From an uncultured Clostridia bacterium (lineage in GTDB: Bacteria; Bacillota_A; Clostridia; TANB77; CAG-508): a stretch of DNA of 42,559 nucleotides. The notes under the pieces were generated by a model. The model had not been told where the DNA came from. It was given only the letters and a program-made list of their open reading frames with translations, and did no database searches. A program made the position numbers and the translations under genes. This document shows, in pieces, positions 16,905 through 25,512 of this stretch; positions within the stretch are counted from its first letter, which is position 1, and each line of letters starts with the position of its first letter. Location: assembly GCA_934130705.1 (NCBI GenBank), contig CAKOYL010000003.1, positions 1 to 42,559 of the forward strand, in the 5' to 3' direction.

Positions 16905-18635
16905 TTATTGGTTATTTGTATAATATATCTCTCCATTACCATATACATATTGATAATATTTTCCTATAAATACTGGTTGTTTTATATCTTTTAATTCATA
17001 AGTTGGTTCTATAATAATTTTTCCATTATTATCTATAACTCCCCATTTACCATTTTTCTTAACTCCGGCAAATCCATATTTATTTATTTCTGTTACCTCT
17101 TCATATTCGAAATTTAATATTGTATTTCCTTCTTTATCTACAAATCCCCATTTATATTCTTGTTTTTTAGGAAATATTTTATTGTCTTTAAATAATTCTG
17201 TATCTTTTATTTCTTTACCATCTTTTGTTATATATTTTATTTCATTATCATTATATAGTTTTATATAATTTTCGTTTTCCTCAACTACTGCATTTTTTAG
17301 TTCAGTTATTTTTTCCATATCTGTAGAATAAATTTCAATTACATTATTATCATCTTTTGCTTCTAGTAGATTCATATTTTCTATTTTTTGTATAGAATTA
17401 TATTTAAATTCTATTTTATTTTCTTCATTTTCATCTATGATTCCTACTTTTCCATCTCCATTACTTGCTAAAAAATAATCATCATATAGATATTCTATAT
17501 AAGTATATTCTTTATTTGTCCTCTTTTCATTGTTTTTATATATGTTATAAAATGTTTTATTATCTCTTACAGAAATATTTATTTTATAATTTGTATTTTC
17601 TACTTTTGTTACAACAGTATTATAGTCAAGTTCTGTTTCTTTTCCTTTATTGTCAAAAACTTTTATATTCCCATCACTTTGGGTAGCATATATATTTTCT
17701 CCAGTAACATCTATTTGTTTATATTTAAATGGTATAATTTGTTTTCCTTCCATTGACATTACTCCATATTGTTTTCCCTTTAATGCAACTATTATATTGT
17801 TATTTTCATCATATCTTAACGCTTGATATTCATTATTGATTATTTTTTTAGAATTTTTATACATACCATATTTTCCATTTTGGGCACATATTAAATATAC
17901 TTCATCACTATCAACTTCCAAAATTCTTGATAAATCATTAAATTCTGTTTTTAGTATTTCTTTTCCTTCTTTATTAACATAGCCATATCTATAACCTTCA
18001 TCTGTTGTATTTGTAACAATATATCCAGAATCTTTATATCCAACATTTTCTTTGTAATATTTGTCTGCTTCAATCTTGTCATAAGTTATTTTTACTAATT
18101 CTGCCCCTTTTATATTAATTACTCCATATTTATTGTCTTTTTTTACTAACAATTCTCCTTCTTTAAATTGAAGTGTTTCTATTGAGTCATATATTGCACT
18201 CGTTATTTTTTTTCCTTGAAAATTTATTATTCCATATTTACCATCTTTACTGTATTTTAAAACACTTTTTTCATACATTAGATCACTGGATACATTTGTT
18301 AATCTCAATGGTTCTACTGAATCATATCCTTTTAAAATTTCTTCATTTTTGTTATTTAATATTTTTAAATTTTTTCCCTCATAGCAGAAAAATACTGATT
18401 GGGTCGGATTAGGAATTATTACATTATCGTAATTACTTCCTATTACTTTATTTCCCAATTTATCAATTACTCCATATTTATCATTTTCTTTTATAACAAA
18501 ATAATTATATTCAGATATCTTTTCAATTTGATATTCTTTTTTATTCTCTTCAATCTTTTTGATTCCACAAAAAATAGCTATAAAAACTATTACTAATAAA
18601 ATTAATACTAATATTACTATATTTCTTTTTTTCAT
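16905..18635 (-). CDS. Membrane-anchored WG-repeat protein
   Basis: A basic start (MKKRN) and one membrane helix of about 20 residues lead into about ten WG-type repeats. Examples are KYGVIDKLGNKVI, KYGIINFQGKKI, KWGFVDKEGNTIL and KWGVIDNNGKIII. These would form a beta-rich extracytoplasmic domain. WG repeats are often found in surface or secreted proteins of Firmicutes; ligands are unknown. A TTG at 18653 would add six residues, but the ATG at 18635 with GGG nine bases upstream looks better. A sigma-A-like promoter and a perfect terminator make it a single-gene unit. Confidence 0.87.
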   Translation of the reverse strand: MKKRNIVILVLILLVIVFIAIFCGIKKIEENKKEYQIEKISEYNYFVIKENDKYGVIDKLGNKVIGSNYDNVIIPNPTQSVFFCYEGKNLKILNNKNEEILKGYDSVEPLRLTNVSSDLMYEKSVLKYSKDGKYGIINFQGKKITSAIYDSIETLQFKEGELLVKKDNKYGVINIKGAELVKITYDKIEADKYYKENVGYKDSGYIVTNTTDEGYRYGYVNKEGKEILKTEFNDLSRILEVDSDEVYLICAQNGKYGMYKNSKKIINNEYQALRYDENNNIIVALKGKQYGVMSMEGKQIIPFKYKQIDVTGENIYATQSDGNIKVFDNKGKETELDYNTVVTKVENTNYKINISVRDNKTFYNIYKNNEKRTNKEYTYIEYLYDDYFLASNGDGKVGIIDENEENKIEFKYNSIQKIENMNLLEAKDDNNVIEIYSTDMEKITELKNAVVEENENYIKLYNDNEIKYITKDGKEIKDTELFKDNKIFPKKQEYKWGFVDKEGNTILNFEYEEVTEINKYGFAGVKKNGKWGVIDNNGKIIIEPTYELKDIKQPVFIGKYYQYVYGNGEIYYTNNQ

Positions 18636-18668
18636 ACTCTTTTTCCCTTTCAAATTCTTTTCAATTTT

Positions 18669-18697
18669 ATTATAATGTTTTTTCTTTTTTTTTTCAA
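18669..18697 (-). promoter_or_regulatory. Putative sigma-A promoter of the WG-repeat gene
   Basis: On the minus strand, TTGAAA (18697-18692) and TATAAT (18674-18669) are separated by 17 bases, about 35 bases before the ATG. Confidence 0.65.
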
Positions 18698-18706
18698 TAC
18701 AAAAAA

Positions 18707-18736
18707 CACATATTATTTTATTATTTTTAATATGTG
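18707..18736 (-). terminator. Intrinsic terminator of the thioester surface protein gene
   Basis: On the minus strand, CACATATTA pairs with TAATATGTG across a 12-base loop and is followed by TTTTTT. It starts 14 bases after the stop codon, so no room remains for a sorting-signal tail. Confidence 0.8.
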
Positions 18737-18749
18737 CTTTCTATAAAAT

Positions 18750-20108
18750 TTACATACCCGTAACTGGTAATTTTTTTGTTTCTTTCTTTTCTACTTTTGG
18801 TAATTCTGGTTCTTTTAAATCTTCTTCTAGATTTATTGTAGATGTTTCTTTTACATTATTCTTAGAATTATCTATTGTATTATCTTGCTCTTTATGCTCT
18901 ATTTTTACTTCTGTTTTATCTTTAAATTTATTATTTAGTGTAATATTTACTGTTTGATTATATTCTACATTAAACTCAATTATGTCATTACTTAAAATAT
19001 AACCATCTTTAGCATTAATTTCTTTTATATAATATTTTCCTGGAAGCATATTAGTAATTTGCACTTCACCATTTTTGTTTGTTTTCAAATTAGCATATAT
19101 TGTTTGTTTTTGAGCATTTAATATACTAAATTCTACACCTTCTAGTCTTTCTTTTGTTTCTTTATCTTGTTTTATTATCTTTATTTTTGTTTCATTTTTA
19201 TAATAATTTTCTTCTGTTTTTCCTTTAGCATCTTCATATGTTGCTGTTGTTAATGCATAATCTTGATATGTACTATTTCCTGCTCTTCCATATAATACTG
19301 GTTTATTATTAATTTTAGTTTCTACATCAATTTTAAAATTTCCATCTTTAGTTAAATTTTTTATTGGGATAAGTATTTTGAATTTTTCATTTTTAGTAAA
19401 TTCTTGTTTTGAATTGTTGTTTACATCTGTAATTTTAATTCCTTCTGGTAATTGATTATTTACTGATGTAATATTAACTTTATAATTAGATATTGGGGCT
19501 CCTGACCCTATTGAATAAATTTTTGATACATAATTTTTTTCTTTATTATCAATATTAAAACTTTCAGATTCTCTGTTTATTTTTATAATATTTGAAATTT
19601 GGGTTTCTTTACAGTTTTGCCCATCTTTTAAAATTTTATTTAATGCATTTAATGTTCTTTTTCCCGCTTCTCCTATTGGCTCATAATCATTTGGATTGTT
19701 TCCATGTATATAGCAATATACAGCTTGTTTTGTGGCTGTAAATGCTTCTTCTTTATTATTACATCCTAATTCTTGAATACTCTTATATGGATATCCATTT
19801 ATAATAATTCTCCATAGTCCTACATCTGTAATCGCGCTATCTACTGAAACAGAATAAGATACATCTGAAGTCACTCCCGGTTTAGTTTTATCTAAACAAT
19901 ATGCAGGATATTTTACTCCATCTTGTATATATTGGGCATATGTTACTTTAACAACAACACCTTTATATTTTAAAAGACTTTGACATTCTCCTCCTGAAAA
20001 AACATTAGCTGAATTTAAGTTAACCGCCTGTACTGAATTAAGTATAGTAACTAAATTTAATATTATAAAACTAATAATTATTGATATAAATTTTATTATT
20101 TTTTTTAT
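18750..20108 (-). CDS. Secreted thioester-domain/SpaA-domain surface protein, apparent ATA start
   Basis: From the ATA at 20108 the protein is 452 residues. It has a signal peptide with basic KKIIK and a hydrophobic core ending in VQA. A thioester-type domain follows, with C71 in PAYCLDK and the motif TKQAV at 126-130 where TQxA is expected. Next come a linker domain and a SpaA/Cna-B-like domain (VEFSIL to MLPGKYYIKEINAKDGY). The protein ends KKLPVTGM and then stops. This is an LPxTG motif with no membrane helix or basic tail behind it. An AAGGAGG site lies eight bases before the ATA. The first ATG (20168) lies inside the sortase gene without a ribosome site. It is probably co-transcribed with that sortase. 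Confidence 0.85.
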   Translation of the reverse strand: MKKIIKFISIIISFIILNLVTILNSVQAVNLNSANVFSGGECQSLLKYKGVVVKVTYAQYIQDGVKYPAYCLDKTKPGVTSDVSYSVSVDSAITDVGLWRIIINGYPYKSIQELGCNNKEEAFTATKQAVYCYIHGNNPNDYEPIGEAGKRTLNALNKILKDGQNCKETQISNIIKINRESESFNIDNKEKNYVSKIYSIGSGAPISNYKVNITSVNNQLPEGIKITDVNNNSKQEFTKNEKFKILIPIKNLTKDGNFKIDVETKINNKPVLYGRAGNSTYQDYALTTATYEDAKGKTEENYYKNETKIKIIKQDKETKERLEGVEFSILNAQKQTIYANLKTNKNGEVQITNMLPGKYYIKEINAKDGYILSNDIIEFNVEYNQTVNITLNNKFKDKTEVKIEHKEQDNTIDNSKNNVKETSTINLEEDLKEPELPKVEKKETKKLPVTGM

Positions 20109-20124
20109 TGTATATACCTCCTTT

Positions 20125-20760
20125 TTACATTTCACTTGCTTGAATACACCTTCTATAATTAGGTTCATTTTCTACACATGTAATTAATGTGATTACATTT
20201 TTTTCTGTTGTTTCTAGATAACTCCAATCTTCATCTGTAATTATTACATGTTTTTTTACCAAATATGTCTTTGTAAATTCTTTATATTTATATATAATTT
20301 TATCTCCTTCTTTTAATTTTTTCAAATTCGAAAAATAATTAACTTCATATCCTCTATTATGTGCCGCAAGTCCTATATTCCCTGTGGTTTTTGATGTTTC
20401 ATCAAAATGTCCTACATACTTATTCATTACTTCTTTGCTTGTGCCGTCAGATATGGGAGCTTCTAATCCTATAGATGGAATTATTATTTTCCAATTTGTA
20501 TCTTTAATTTCTTCTTTTGTTACTATTTGTCTTTTTTGTTCGGGGTAATTATTTTGAATTTCTTTTTCGATTTTTTTGTTTTCATTTGTGTTTTGATTAA
20601 TATTATTAGTATTGATTTCAACTTGTATTATATTCTTTTTAAACATTTTTAAGATAGATTGTGGATTAAATTCTATGTTTATATTATTAATTAATACAAA
20701 TATTATTATAGTTACAAAAATACTAATTATATTAACATATCTTTTGCTATAACTAATCAT
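20125..20760 (-). CDS. Sortase (transpeptidase) upstream of the thioester surface protein
   Basis: Sortases attach proteins carrying LPxTG-like motifs to the wall or to pilus subunits outside the membrane. This 211-residue protein has one N-terminal membrane helix (about 8-27), a polar linker, and the catalytic set H134 (LAAHNRG), C195 (TLITC) and an arginine in NYRRC (203 or 204). It is 16 bases upstream of the surface protein's ATA, so that protein is the likely substrate. The class is uncertain (D-like is my best guess). A sigma-A-like promoter is at 20858-20886. Confidence 0.92.
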   Translation of the reverse strand: MISYSKRYVNIISIFVTIIIFVLINNINIEFNPQSILKMFKKNIIQVEINTNNINQNTNENKKIEKEIQNNYPEQKRQIVTKEEIKDTNWKIIIPSIGLEAPISDGTSKEVMNKYVGHFDETSKTTGNIGLAAHNRGYEVNYFSNLKKLKEGDKIIYKYKEFTKTYLVKKHVIITDEDWSYLETTEKNVITLITCVENEPNYRRCIQASEM

Positions 20761-20857
20761 ACATATGCCTCATCCTCCCTTATTAAATTTTTGTTTTGGA
20801 TTTGTTTTTTCGAAAAAACATTTTTTGATTAAAAAAATTTGACTTAAAACTAGTATT

Positions 20858-20886
20858 ATAATACTACACTTTTTTCATTTTGTAAA
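20858..20886 (-). promoter_or_regulatory. Putative sigma-A promoter of the sortase/surface protein operon
   Basis: On the minus strand, TTTACA (20886-20881) and TATTAT (20863-20858) are separated by 17 bases. A TTGTCGAA box (20912-20905), resembling a Spo0A site, lies 18 bases upstream of the -35. Use of that box is speculative. Confidence 0.5.
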
Positions 20887-20936
20887 GAACTTTTCATCGC
20901 AAAATTCGACAATTTATTTTTTATTAATATTAAAAA

Positions 20937-20966
20937 ACTCCTGTAAAACTTACATTCTACAAGAGT
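20937..20966 (-). terminator. Intrinsic terminator of the two-component operon
   Basis: On the minus strand, ACTCTTGTA pairs with TACAGGAGT (one G-U pair) across a 12-base loop and is followed by TTTTT. It lies 12 bases after the histidine kinase stop. Confidence 0.75.
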
Positions 20967-20978
20967 CTTCTATTCAAT

Positions 20979-22481
20979 TTATTTGCTTAAATCTAATTCA
21001 AAATAAAATTCCACACCAGCATCAACATTATTTACTCCATACTTATTATCATAATTATTCATAATGGCTTTTACAAATGCTAGTCCTATTCCAGTACCAC
21101 CTGCACTTCTATTTCTTGATTCATCAACTTTATAAAATCTGTTCCATATTCTATCTAAGTCTTCTTCTTTTATATGCTCACCTGTATTAAATACTTTAAC
21201 ACAAACTTTATTTGTAGACTTATTAATGTAATTTGATATTTTTATAATTTTACAATTTTGTACTTCTTTAATATTTTTAATTGCATTTGTTATATAATTC
21301 GTAATTACTTGTTCTATGTAAAAATCATCTGCAAAAACATTTATTTCATCTGTATTTTCCCATTGAACTTCTATATTTTTTTCATCTAACATTACTTTAG
21401 ATTTTCTAATTACTTCTTTTTCAACTTCTACAATATTAAATTTTTTGTCATTAAATTCTCTTTTTCCATACTCCAATTTCATTAATTCTAATAGTTGTTT
21501 TACTAATCTATCCATTTTATTAGATTCATCTAATATGACTTCTGCATAAAATTTTCGACTTTCATCATCTGTGTTAATATTTTCTAATAATCCCTCACTA
21601 TATCCTTGGATTAATGCTATTGGAGTTTTTAATTCATGAGATACGTCTGAAATAAAACTTTTTCTCATTTCATCTATTTTTGATTTTTCTTCTATATCTC
21701 TTTCTAATTCATTATTACTACTTCTTAATTGTTTTATTGTCGTTTCAAGTTTATCTGACATTGTATTAATGCTTTTTCCTAGATTATTTATTTCATCATC
21801 AGCATTAGTAACTTTATATTTTTGACTAAAATCTAAGTTTGACATTTTTTTAGCTATATTATTTAATTCCATGATTGGTTCAGTAAATTTTTTTGATATA
21901 ATTGATACCATAACAGCGGCAATTAAAATTGTAAATCCAGCTATTAGCACTAAAAAATTATTTGATATATTTACACTATCTTGTATTGATGTTATTGGTA
22001 TTCTTACATATAAAAAGTATCCATTCTCTAAATTTCCTGATAACATTATATATGATAAACCATTTTTTATATCTCTTTGTTTTTTTATTGTAAAATTATC
22101 ATTTTTTTCTAAAACTTCTCCTGAATTTATCATTATTCCACTAAAAGTTCCTATTACAGATGAAAAATTTTTATTTGTCGTATATATATTAACTCCATCA
22201 CTGTCTTTTAATAAAATGTCAAAATTGTTTTTTATAGATATTTTTTCTAATTCCTGCTCTAAATTTTCATTTGTTTCGTTTTCATTATAGTAATCATTTA
22301 ATTGTTCATATAGTGATTTTAATGTTTTTTCTTTACTATATAAATAAAATTTTTCCAATGCAAAATTATTTACTATTATTAAAAATATTATAATTAATAT
22401 TATTGTAAGACTTAATGTGAAAAATAATTTTGCTTTTACCGATTTAAATACATCTTTTATTTGTTCTTTTATTTTTTTCAT
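20979..22481 (-). CDS. Sensor histidine kinase (HAMP, HisKA, HATPase)
   Basis: This 500-residue kinase has two membrane helices (about 18-38 and 172-196) bounding an external sensor of about 130 residues. A HAMP segment follows, then the dimerisation helix with the phospho-acceptor H282 in DVSHELKTP. The ATP-binding domain contains NYITNAIKN (N box) and GGTGIGLA (G box). It follows the response regulator by 22 bases, so the two form one operon. The signal is unknown; the external domain has no motif I recognise. The ribosome site is weak (GGTAG). Confidence 0.95.
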   Translation of the reverse strand: MKKIKEQIKDVFKSVKAKLFFTLSLTIILIIIFLIIVNNFALEKFYLYSKEKTLKSLYEQLNDYYNENETNENLEQELEKISIKNNFDILLKDSDGVNIYTTNKNFSSVIGTFSGIMINSGEVLEKNDNFTIKKQRDIKNGLSYIMLSGNLENGYFLYVRIPITSIQDSVNISNNFLVLIAGFTILIAAVMVSIISKKFTEPIMELNNIAKKMSNLDFSQKYKVTNADDEINNLGKSINTMSDKLETTIKQLRSSNNELERDIEEKSKIDEMRKSFISDVSHELKTPIALIQGYSEGLLENINTDDESRKFYAEVILDESNKMDRLVKQLLELMKLEYGKREFNDKKFNIVEVEKEVIRKSKVMLDEKNIEVQWENTDEINVFADDFYIEQVITNYITNAIKNIKEVQNCKIIKISNYINKSTNKVCVKVFNTGEHIKEEDLDRIWNRFYKVDESRNRSAGGTGIGLAFVKAIMNNYDNKYGVNNVDAGVEFYFELDLSK

Positions 22482-22503
22482 AACTATCTACCAAATTTGA
22501 ATT

Positions 22504-23178
22504 TTATTTTCTTTCAAATTTATATCCTACACCTCTCATGGTTTTTATATATTTTCCTTTTTTCCCTAGTTTATGTCTTAATTTTTTTATATGACTATCA
22601 ATAGTCCTTGAATCTCCATAATAATCATAATTCCATACATTATTCAGTATTTTATCTCTTGAAAGTGCAATATTTTCATTTTCTACTAGATACACTAATA
22701 ATTCATATTCTCTTAAGCTAAGTTCTATATTCTTTCCATCAACTTTTACAGTTCTGCCATCTTTGTCAATTTCTATTCCATCATAATCTTTTTTCTCTTT
22801 ATCATCACCTTTAGTTCTTTTTAATATTGCTTCTACTCTAGCAACTAATATTTTGGGACTAAAAGGTTTAGAAATATATTCATCCACGCCTAATTCGAAT
22901 CCAAATAATTCATCTTGTTCTTCTCCTCTTGCTGTTAACATTATAATTGGAACCTTTGATGTTTGTCTTATTTGTCTTAATACAGACCATCCATCTAATT
23001 TTGGCATCATTACATCTAATAAAATTAATTCTATTTTTGATTCGTTTTCTTCAAAGATTTGTAATGCTTTTTCGCCATCTTCGGCTTCTAATATACTATA
23101 TCCTTTTGCAATCAAAAAATCTTTTATTAATTTTCTCATTCTAGATTCATCATCTACTACTAATATAGAATTATTCAT
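22504..23178 (-). CDS. OmpR/PhoB-family response regulator
   Basis: The receiver domain has the acidic pair in VVDDE, the phospho-acceptor D55 in LLDVMMP, and KPFSP. A C-terminal winged helix ends TMRGVGYKFE. A GTG nine bases upstream belongs to the ribosome site AAAGGTG, so the ATG at 23178 is preferred (224 residues). It is the partner of the kinase just downstream. Target genes cannot be read from the sequence; the neighbouring sortase operon and the MscS gene are candidates only by proximity. Confidence 0.95.
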   Translation of the reverse strand: MNNSILVVDDESRMRKLIKDFLIAKGYSILEAEDGEKALQIFEENESKIELILLDVMMPKLDGWSVLRQIRQTSKVPIIMLTARGEEQDELFGFELGVDEYISKPFSPKILVARVEAILKRTKGDDKEKKDYDGIEIDKDGRTVKVDGKNIELSLREYELLVYLVENENIALSRDKILNNVWNYDYYGDSRTIDSHIKKLRHKLGKKGKYIKTMRGVGYKFERK

Positions 23179-23241
23179 TATTTTCACCTTTTCATTTTAT
23201 TTTTTTTATTTTACTATATATTTGTGTCTAATTTGTGAAAA

Positions 23242-23262
23242 AGACACAATTTAATTGTGTCT
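23242..23262 (-). terminator. Intrinsic terminator of the MscS gene
   Basis: On the minus strand, AGACACAAT pairs with ATTGTGTCT across a 3-base loop, followed by TTTTT. It directly abuts the MscS stop codon. A further AGACACAA copy lies just downstream. Confidence 0.75.
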
Positions 23263-24327
23263 CTAACTTCTGTTTATAACAGTTTTCGTATCATATGCTA
23301 ATTCTACTCCTTCTTCTCTTAATATCTGCATTATTTTATAATTTATTTTTTCTTTTTCTTCTAGGAAACTAGCATAATCAATAGAATTTGTATAACTACA
23401 TACCATTAAATTTATTCCATTGTCTGTAATATTATCAAATCTTACTATAATGGTTTCATCAATAACATCATCATGTTGTTTCAACATTTCTTTTATTCTA
23501 TTTTGAACTATTTTTACCTTTTCAAGTGGTGTATCTAATTCTAGACATAAATTGACTTTGTTTCTTCTTTTTTCCATCCTACTCCAATTTATAATTGAAT
23601 TTCCAGCTATTACTGAATTTGGAATATTTACTACAGAGTTCTCAAATGTTCTAACTCTTGTACTTCTAAATGTTATATCTTCTACTGTTCCTTCGTACTT
23701 ATCCATTTCAATCCAATCACCAACTATAAATGGCTTGTCTAAAAATATGACTAATCCACCAAATAAGTTTTTAGCTGTATCTTGTGCTGCTAAAGTTATT
23801 ACAACACTTCCAAGTCCTAGTCCTGCAACTAATCCATTTAAATTATAATTTAATTCAGTTAGGACTAAAAATCCCGCAATTATATATATAACTACTTTTA
23901 TAGCTTTTAGTATAAACTTAAACATTGCATCATCTACATCAGGATTTATTTTTTCTTTTATTTTATTTACAAATGTTCCTTTTGTTGTAAGACTATTAGC
24001 TAATCCGTTTGCAAATATAATTATTACTGAAATCTTAAATACCTTATTTATAATGTCCATTACTTTGGCATTAATTCCTAATGCTGCTTTTACAAACAAT
24101 ATTCCTATATATGCACCTAAAAATATATAAAATGCTGTTAATGGAACATAAAATGGATTTCCCTTTATATGTCTTTTATTTTTTATTTTCGGTTTAAATA
24201 TTTTTACTGTAAAATATGCAAAACTTTTGCTTAAGCATCTAAATAATATATATATTAATATTCCAACTAGTATATCTATTAATTGATTTTTTTGTAGTGA
24301 ACTAAAAAAATTTACTATATTCTCCAT
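23263..24327 (-). CDS. MscS-family mechanosensitive channel
   Basis: This is a 354-residue membrane protein with about five helices. The pore helix region LVAGLGLGSVVITLAAQDTA is followed by the MscS signature NLFGGLVIFLDKPFIVGDWI and a C-terminal cytoplasmic vestibule domain (STRVRTFENSVVNIPNS). It would release solutes on hypo-osmotic shock. It is longer than E. coli MscS (286) because of extra N-terminal helices, as in YnaI/YkuT-type members. The ATG follows TAGGAGG. It lies 25 bases after rpoD in the same direction, so read-through transcription is possible. Confidence 0.93.
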   Translation of the reverse strand: MENIVNFFSSLQKNQLIDILVGILIYILFRCLSKSFAYFTVKIFKPKIKNKRHIKGNPFYVPLTAFYIFLGAYIGILFVKAALGINAKVMDIINKVFKISVIIIFANGLANSLTTKGTFVNKIKEKINPDVDDAMFKFILKAIKVVIYIIAGFLVLTELNYNLNGLVAGLGLGSVVITLAAQDTAKNLFGGLVIFLDKPFIVGDWIEMDKYEGTVEDITFRSTRVRTFENSVVNIPNSVIAGNSIINWSRMEKRRNKVNLCLELDTPLEKVKIVQNRIKEMLKQHDDVIDETIIVRFDNITDNGINLMVCSYTNSIDYASFLEEKEKINYKIMQILREEGVELAYDTKTVINRS

Positions 24328-24352
24328 GTTTTCCTCCTAAGTATTGCTTATT

Positions 24353-25501
24353 TTATCCCATATAATCTCTTAATTTTTTACTTCTACTTGGATGTCTTAA
24401 TTTTCTTAATGCTTTTGCTTCTATTTGTCTAATTCTTTCACGAGTAACATTAAATTCACGTCCAACTTCTTCTAATGTTCTTGATTTTCCATCTTCTAAT
24501 CCAAATCTTAATTTTAGTACTTTTGCTTCTCTTGGTGTTAATGTATCCATGACTTCTTCTAATTGTTCTCTTAACATTGTATATGATGCTGCATCATGTG
24601 GTGCAGGACTATCTTCGTCTTGTATAAAGTCTCCTAAATGGCTATCCTCTTCTTCTCCTATTGGTGTTTCTAAAGAGACTGGATCTTGGGCTATTTTTTG
24701 TATTTCTGTTACCTTCTCTACTGGTATTTCCATTTCAGCTGCAATTTCTTCAGGACTTGGTTCTCTTCCTAATTGTTGTAGTAAGTGTCTTGATGTTCTT
24801 ATTAATTTGTTTATTGTTTCTACCATGTGTACAGGTATTCTTATAGTTCTTGCTTGATCTGCTATAGCTCTTGTTATTGCTTGTCTTATCCACCATGTTG
24901 CATATGTGCTAAATTTAAATCCTTTTGTATAATCAAATTTTTCTACAGCTTTTATAAGTCCCATATTTCCTTCTTGAATTAAGTCTAAGAATAACATTCC
25001 TCTTCCTACATATTTTTTAGCAATACTTACAACTAATCTTAAATTTGATTCAGCTAATTTTTGTTTAGCTTCTTCATCTCCTTCTAAGATTCTTTTTGCT
25101 AATTCTAATTCTTCATCAAATGTTAGAAGTGGAATTCTACCAATTTCTCTTAAATACATTCTTACAGGGTCATCAACACTTATTCCTTCATAGCTTGTAT
25201 CTGTTATTTCATCTAATTTTAAATTTTCTACTTCTTTTAAATCTTCTAAATCTGGTTCTTCATCAAAATCATCTGGTAATAAATCAACACCTATTTCTTC
25301 AAAAGCATCAAAAACTGAATCCATTTCCTCTGGATTTACATCATTTAATTTTGTTGCTAAGTCTCCATATGTCATTTTTCCATTTTGTTTTGCTTCTTTT
25401 ATTATATTATTTATTTTTTCTTTTTCTTCTGGTGTTATTTTTGAATTTTCTACTTTAACTTTTTTTCCTTCTTTTAAAATTTTCTCTTTTTTTTCTGACA
25501 T
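24353..25501 (-). CDS. rpoD: Primary sigma factor RpoD (SigA)
   Basis: This is the vegetative sigma-70 factor. Region 1.2 ([19 protein letters not shown]), region 2 ([19 protein letters not shown] and [13 protein letters not shown]), region 3 and region 4.2 ([20 protein letters not shown]) are all present. A short acidic N-terminal region 1.1 precedes them. The GTG at 25510 is part of the ribosome site GAGGTG, so I start at the ATG at 25501 (382 residues). The dnaG-rpoD order is classic for Firmicutes. Its -10/-35 preferences agree with the promoters marked elsewhere in this window. Confidence 0.98.
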   Translation of the reverse strand: MSEKKEKILKEGKKVKVENSKITPEEKEKINNIIKEAKQNGKMTYGDLATKLNDVNPEEMDSVFDAFEEIGVDLLPDDFDEEPDLEDLKEVENLKLDEITDTSYEGISVDDPVRMYLREIGRIPLLTFDEELELAKRILEGDEEAKQKLAESNLRLVVSIAKKYVGRGMLFLDLIQEGNMGLIKAVEKFDYTKGFKFSTYATWWIRQAITRAIADQARTIRIPVHMVETINKLIRTSRHLLQQLGREPSPEEIAAEMEIPVEKVTEIQKIAQDPVSLETPIGEEEDSHLGDFIQDEDSPAPHDAASYTMLREQLEEVMDTLTPREAKVLKLRFGLEDGKSRTLEEVGREFNVTRERIRQIEAKALRKLRHPSRSKKLRDYMG

Positions 25502-25512
25502 TTTATTCACCT

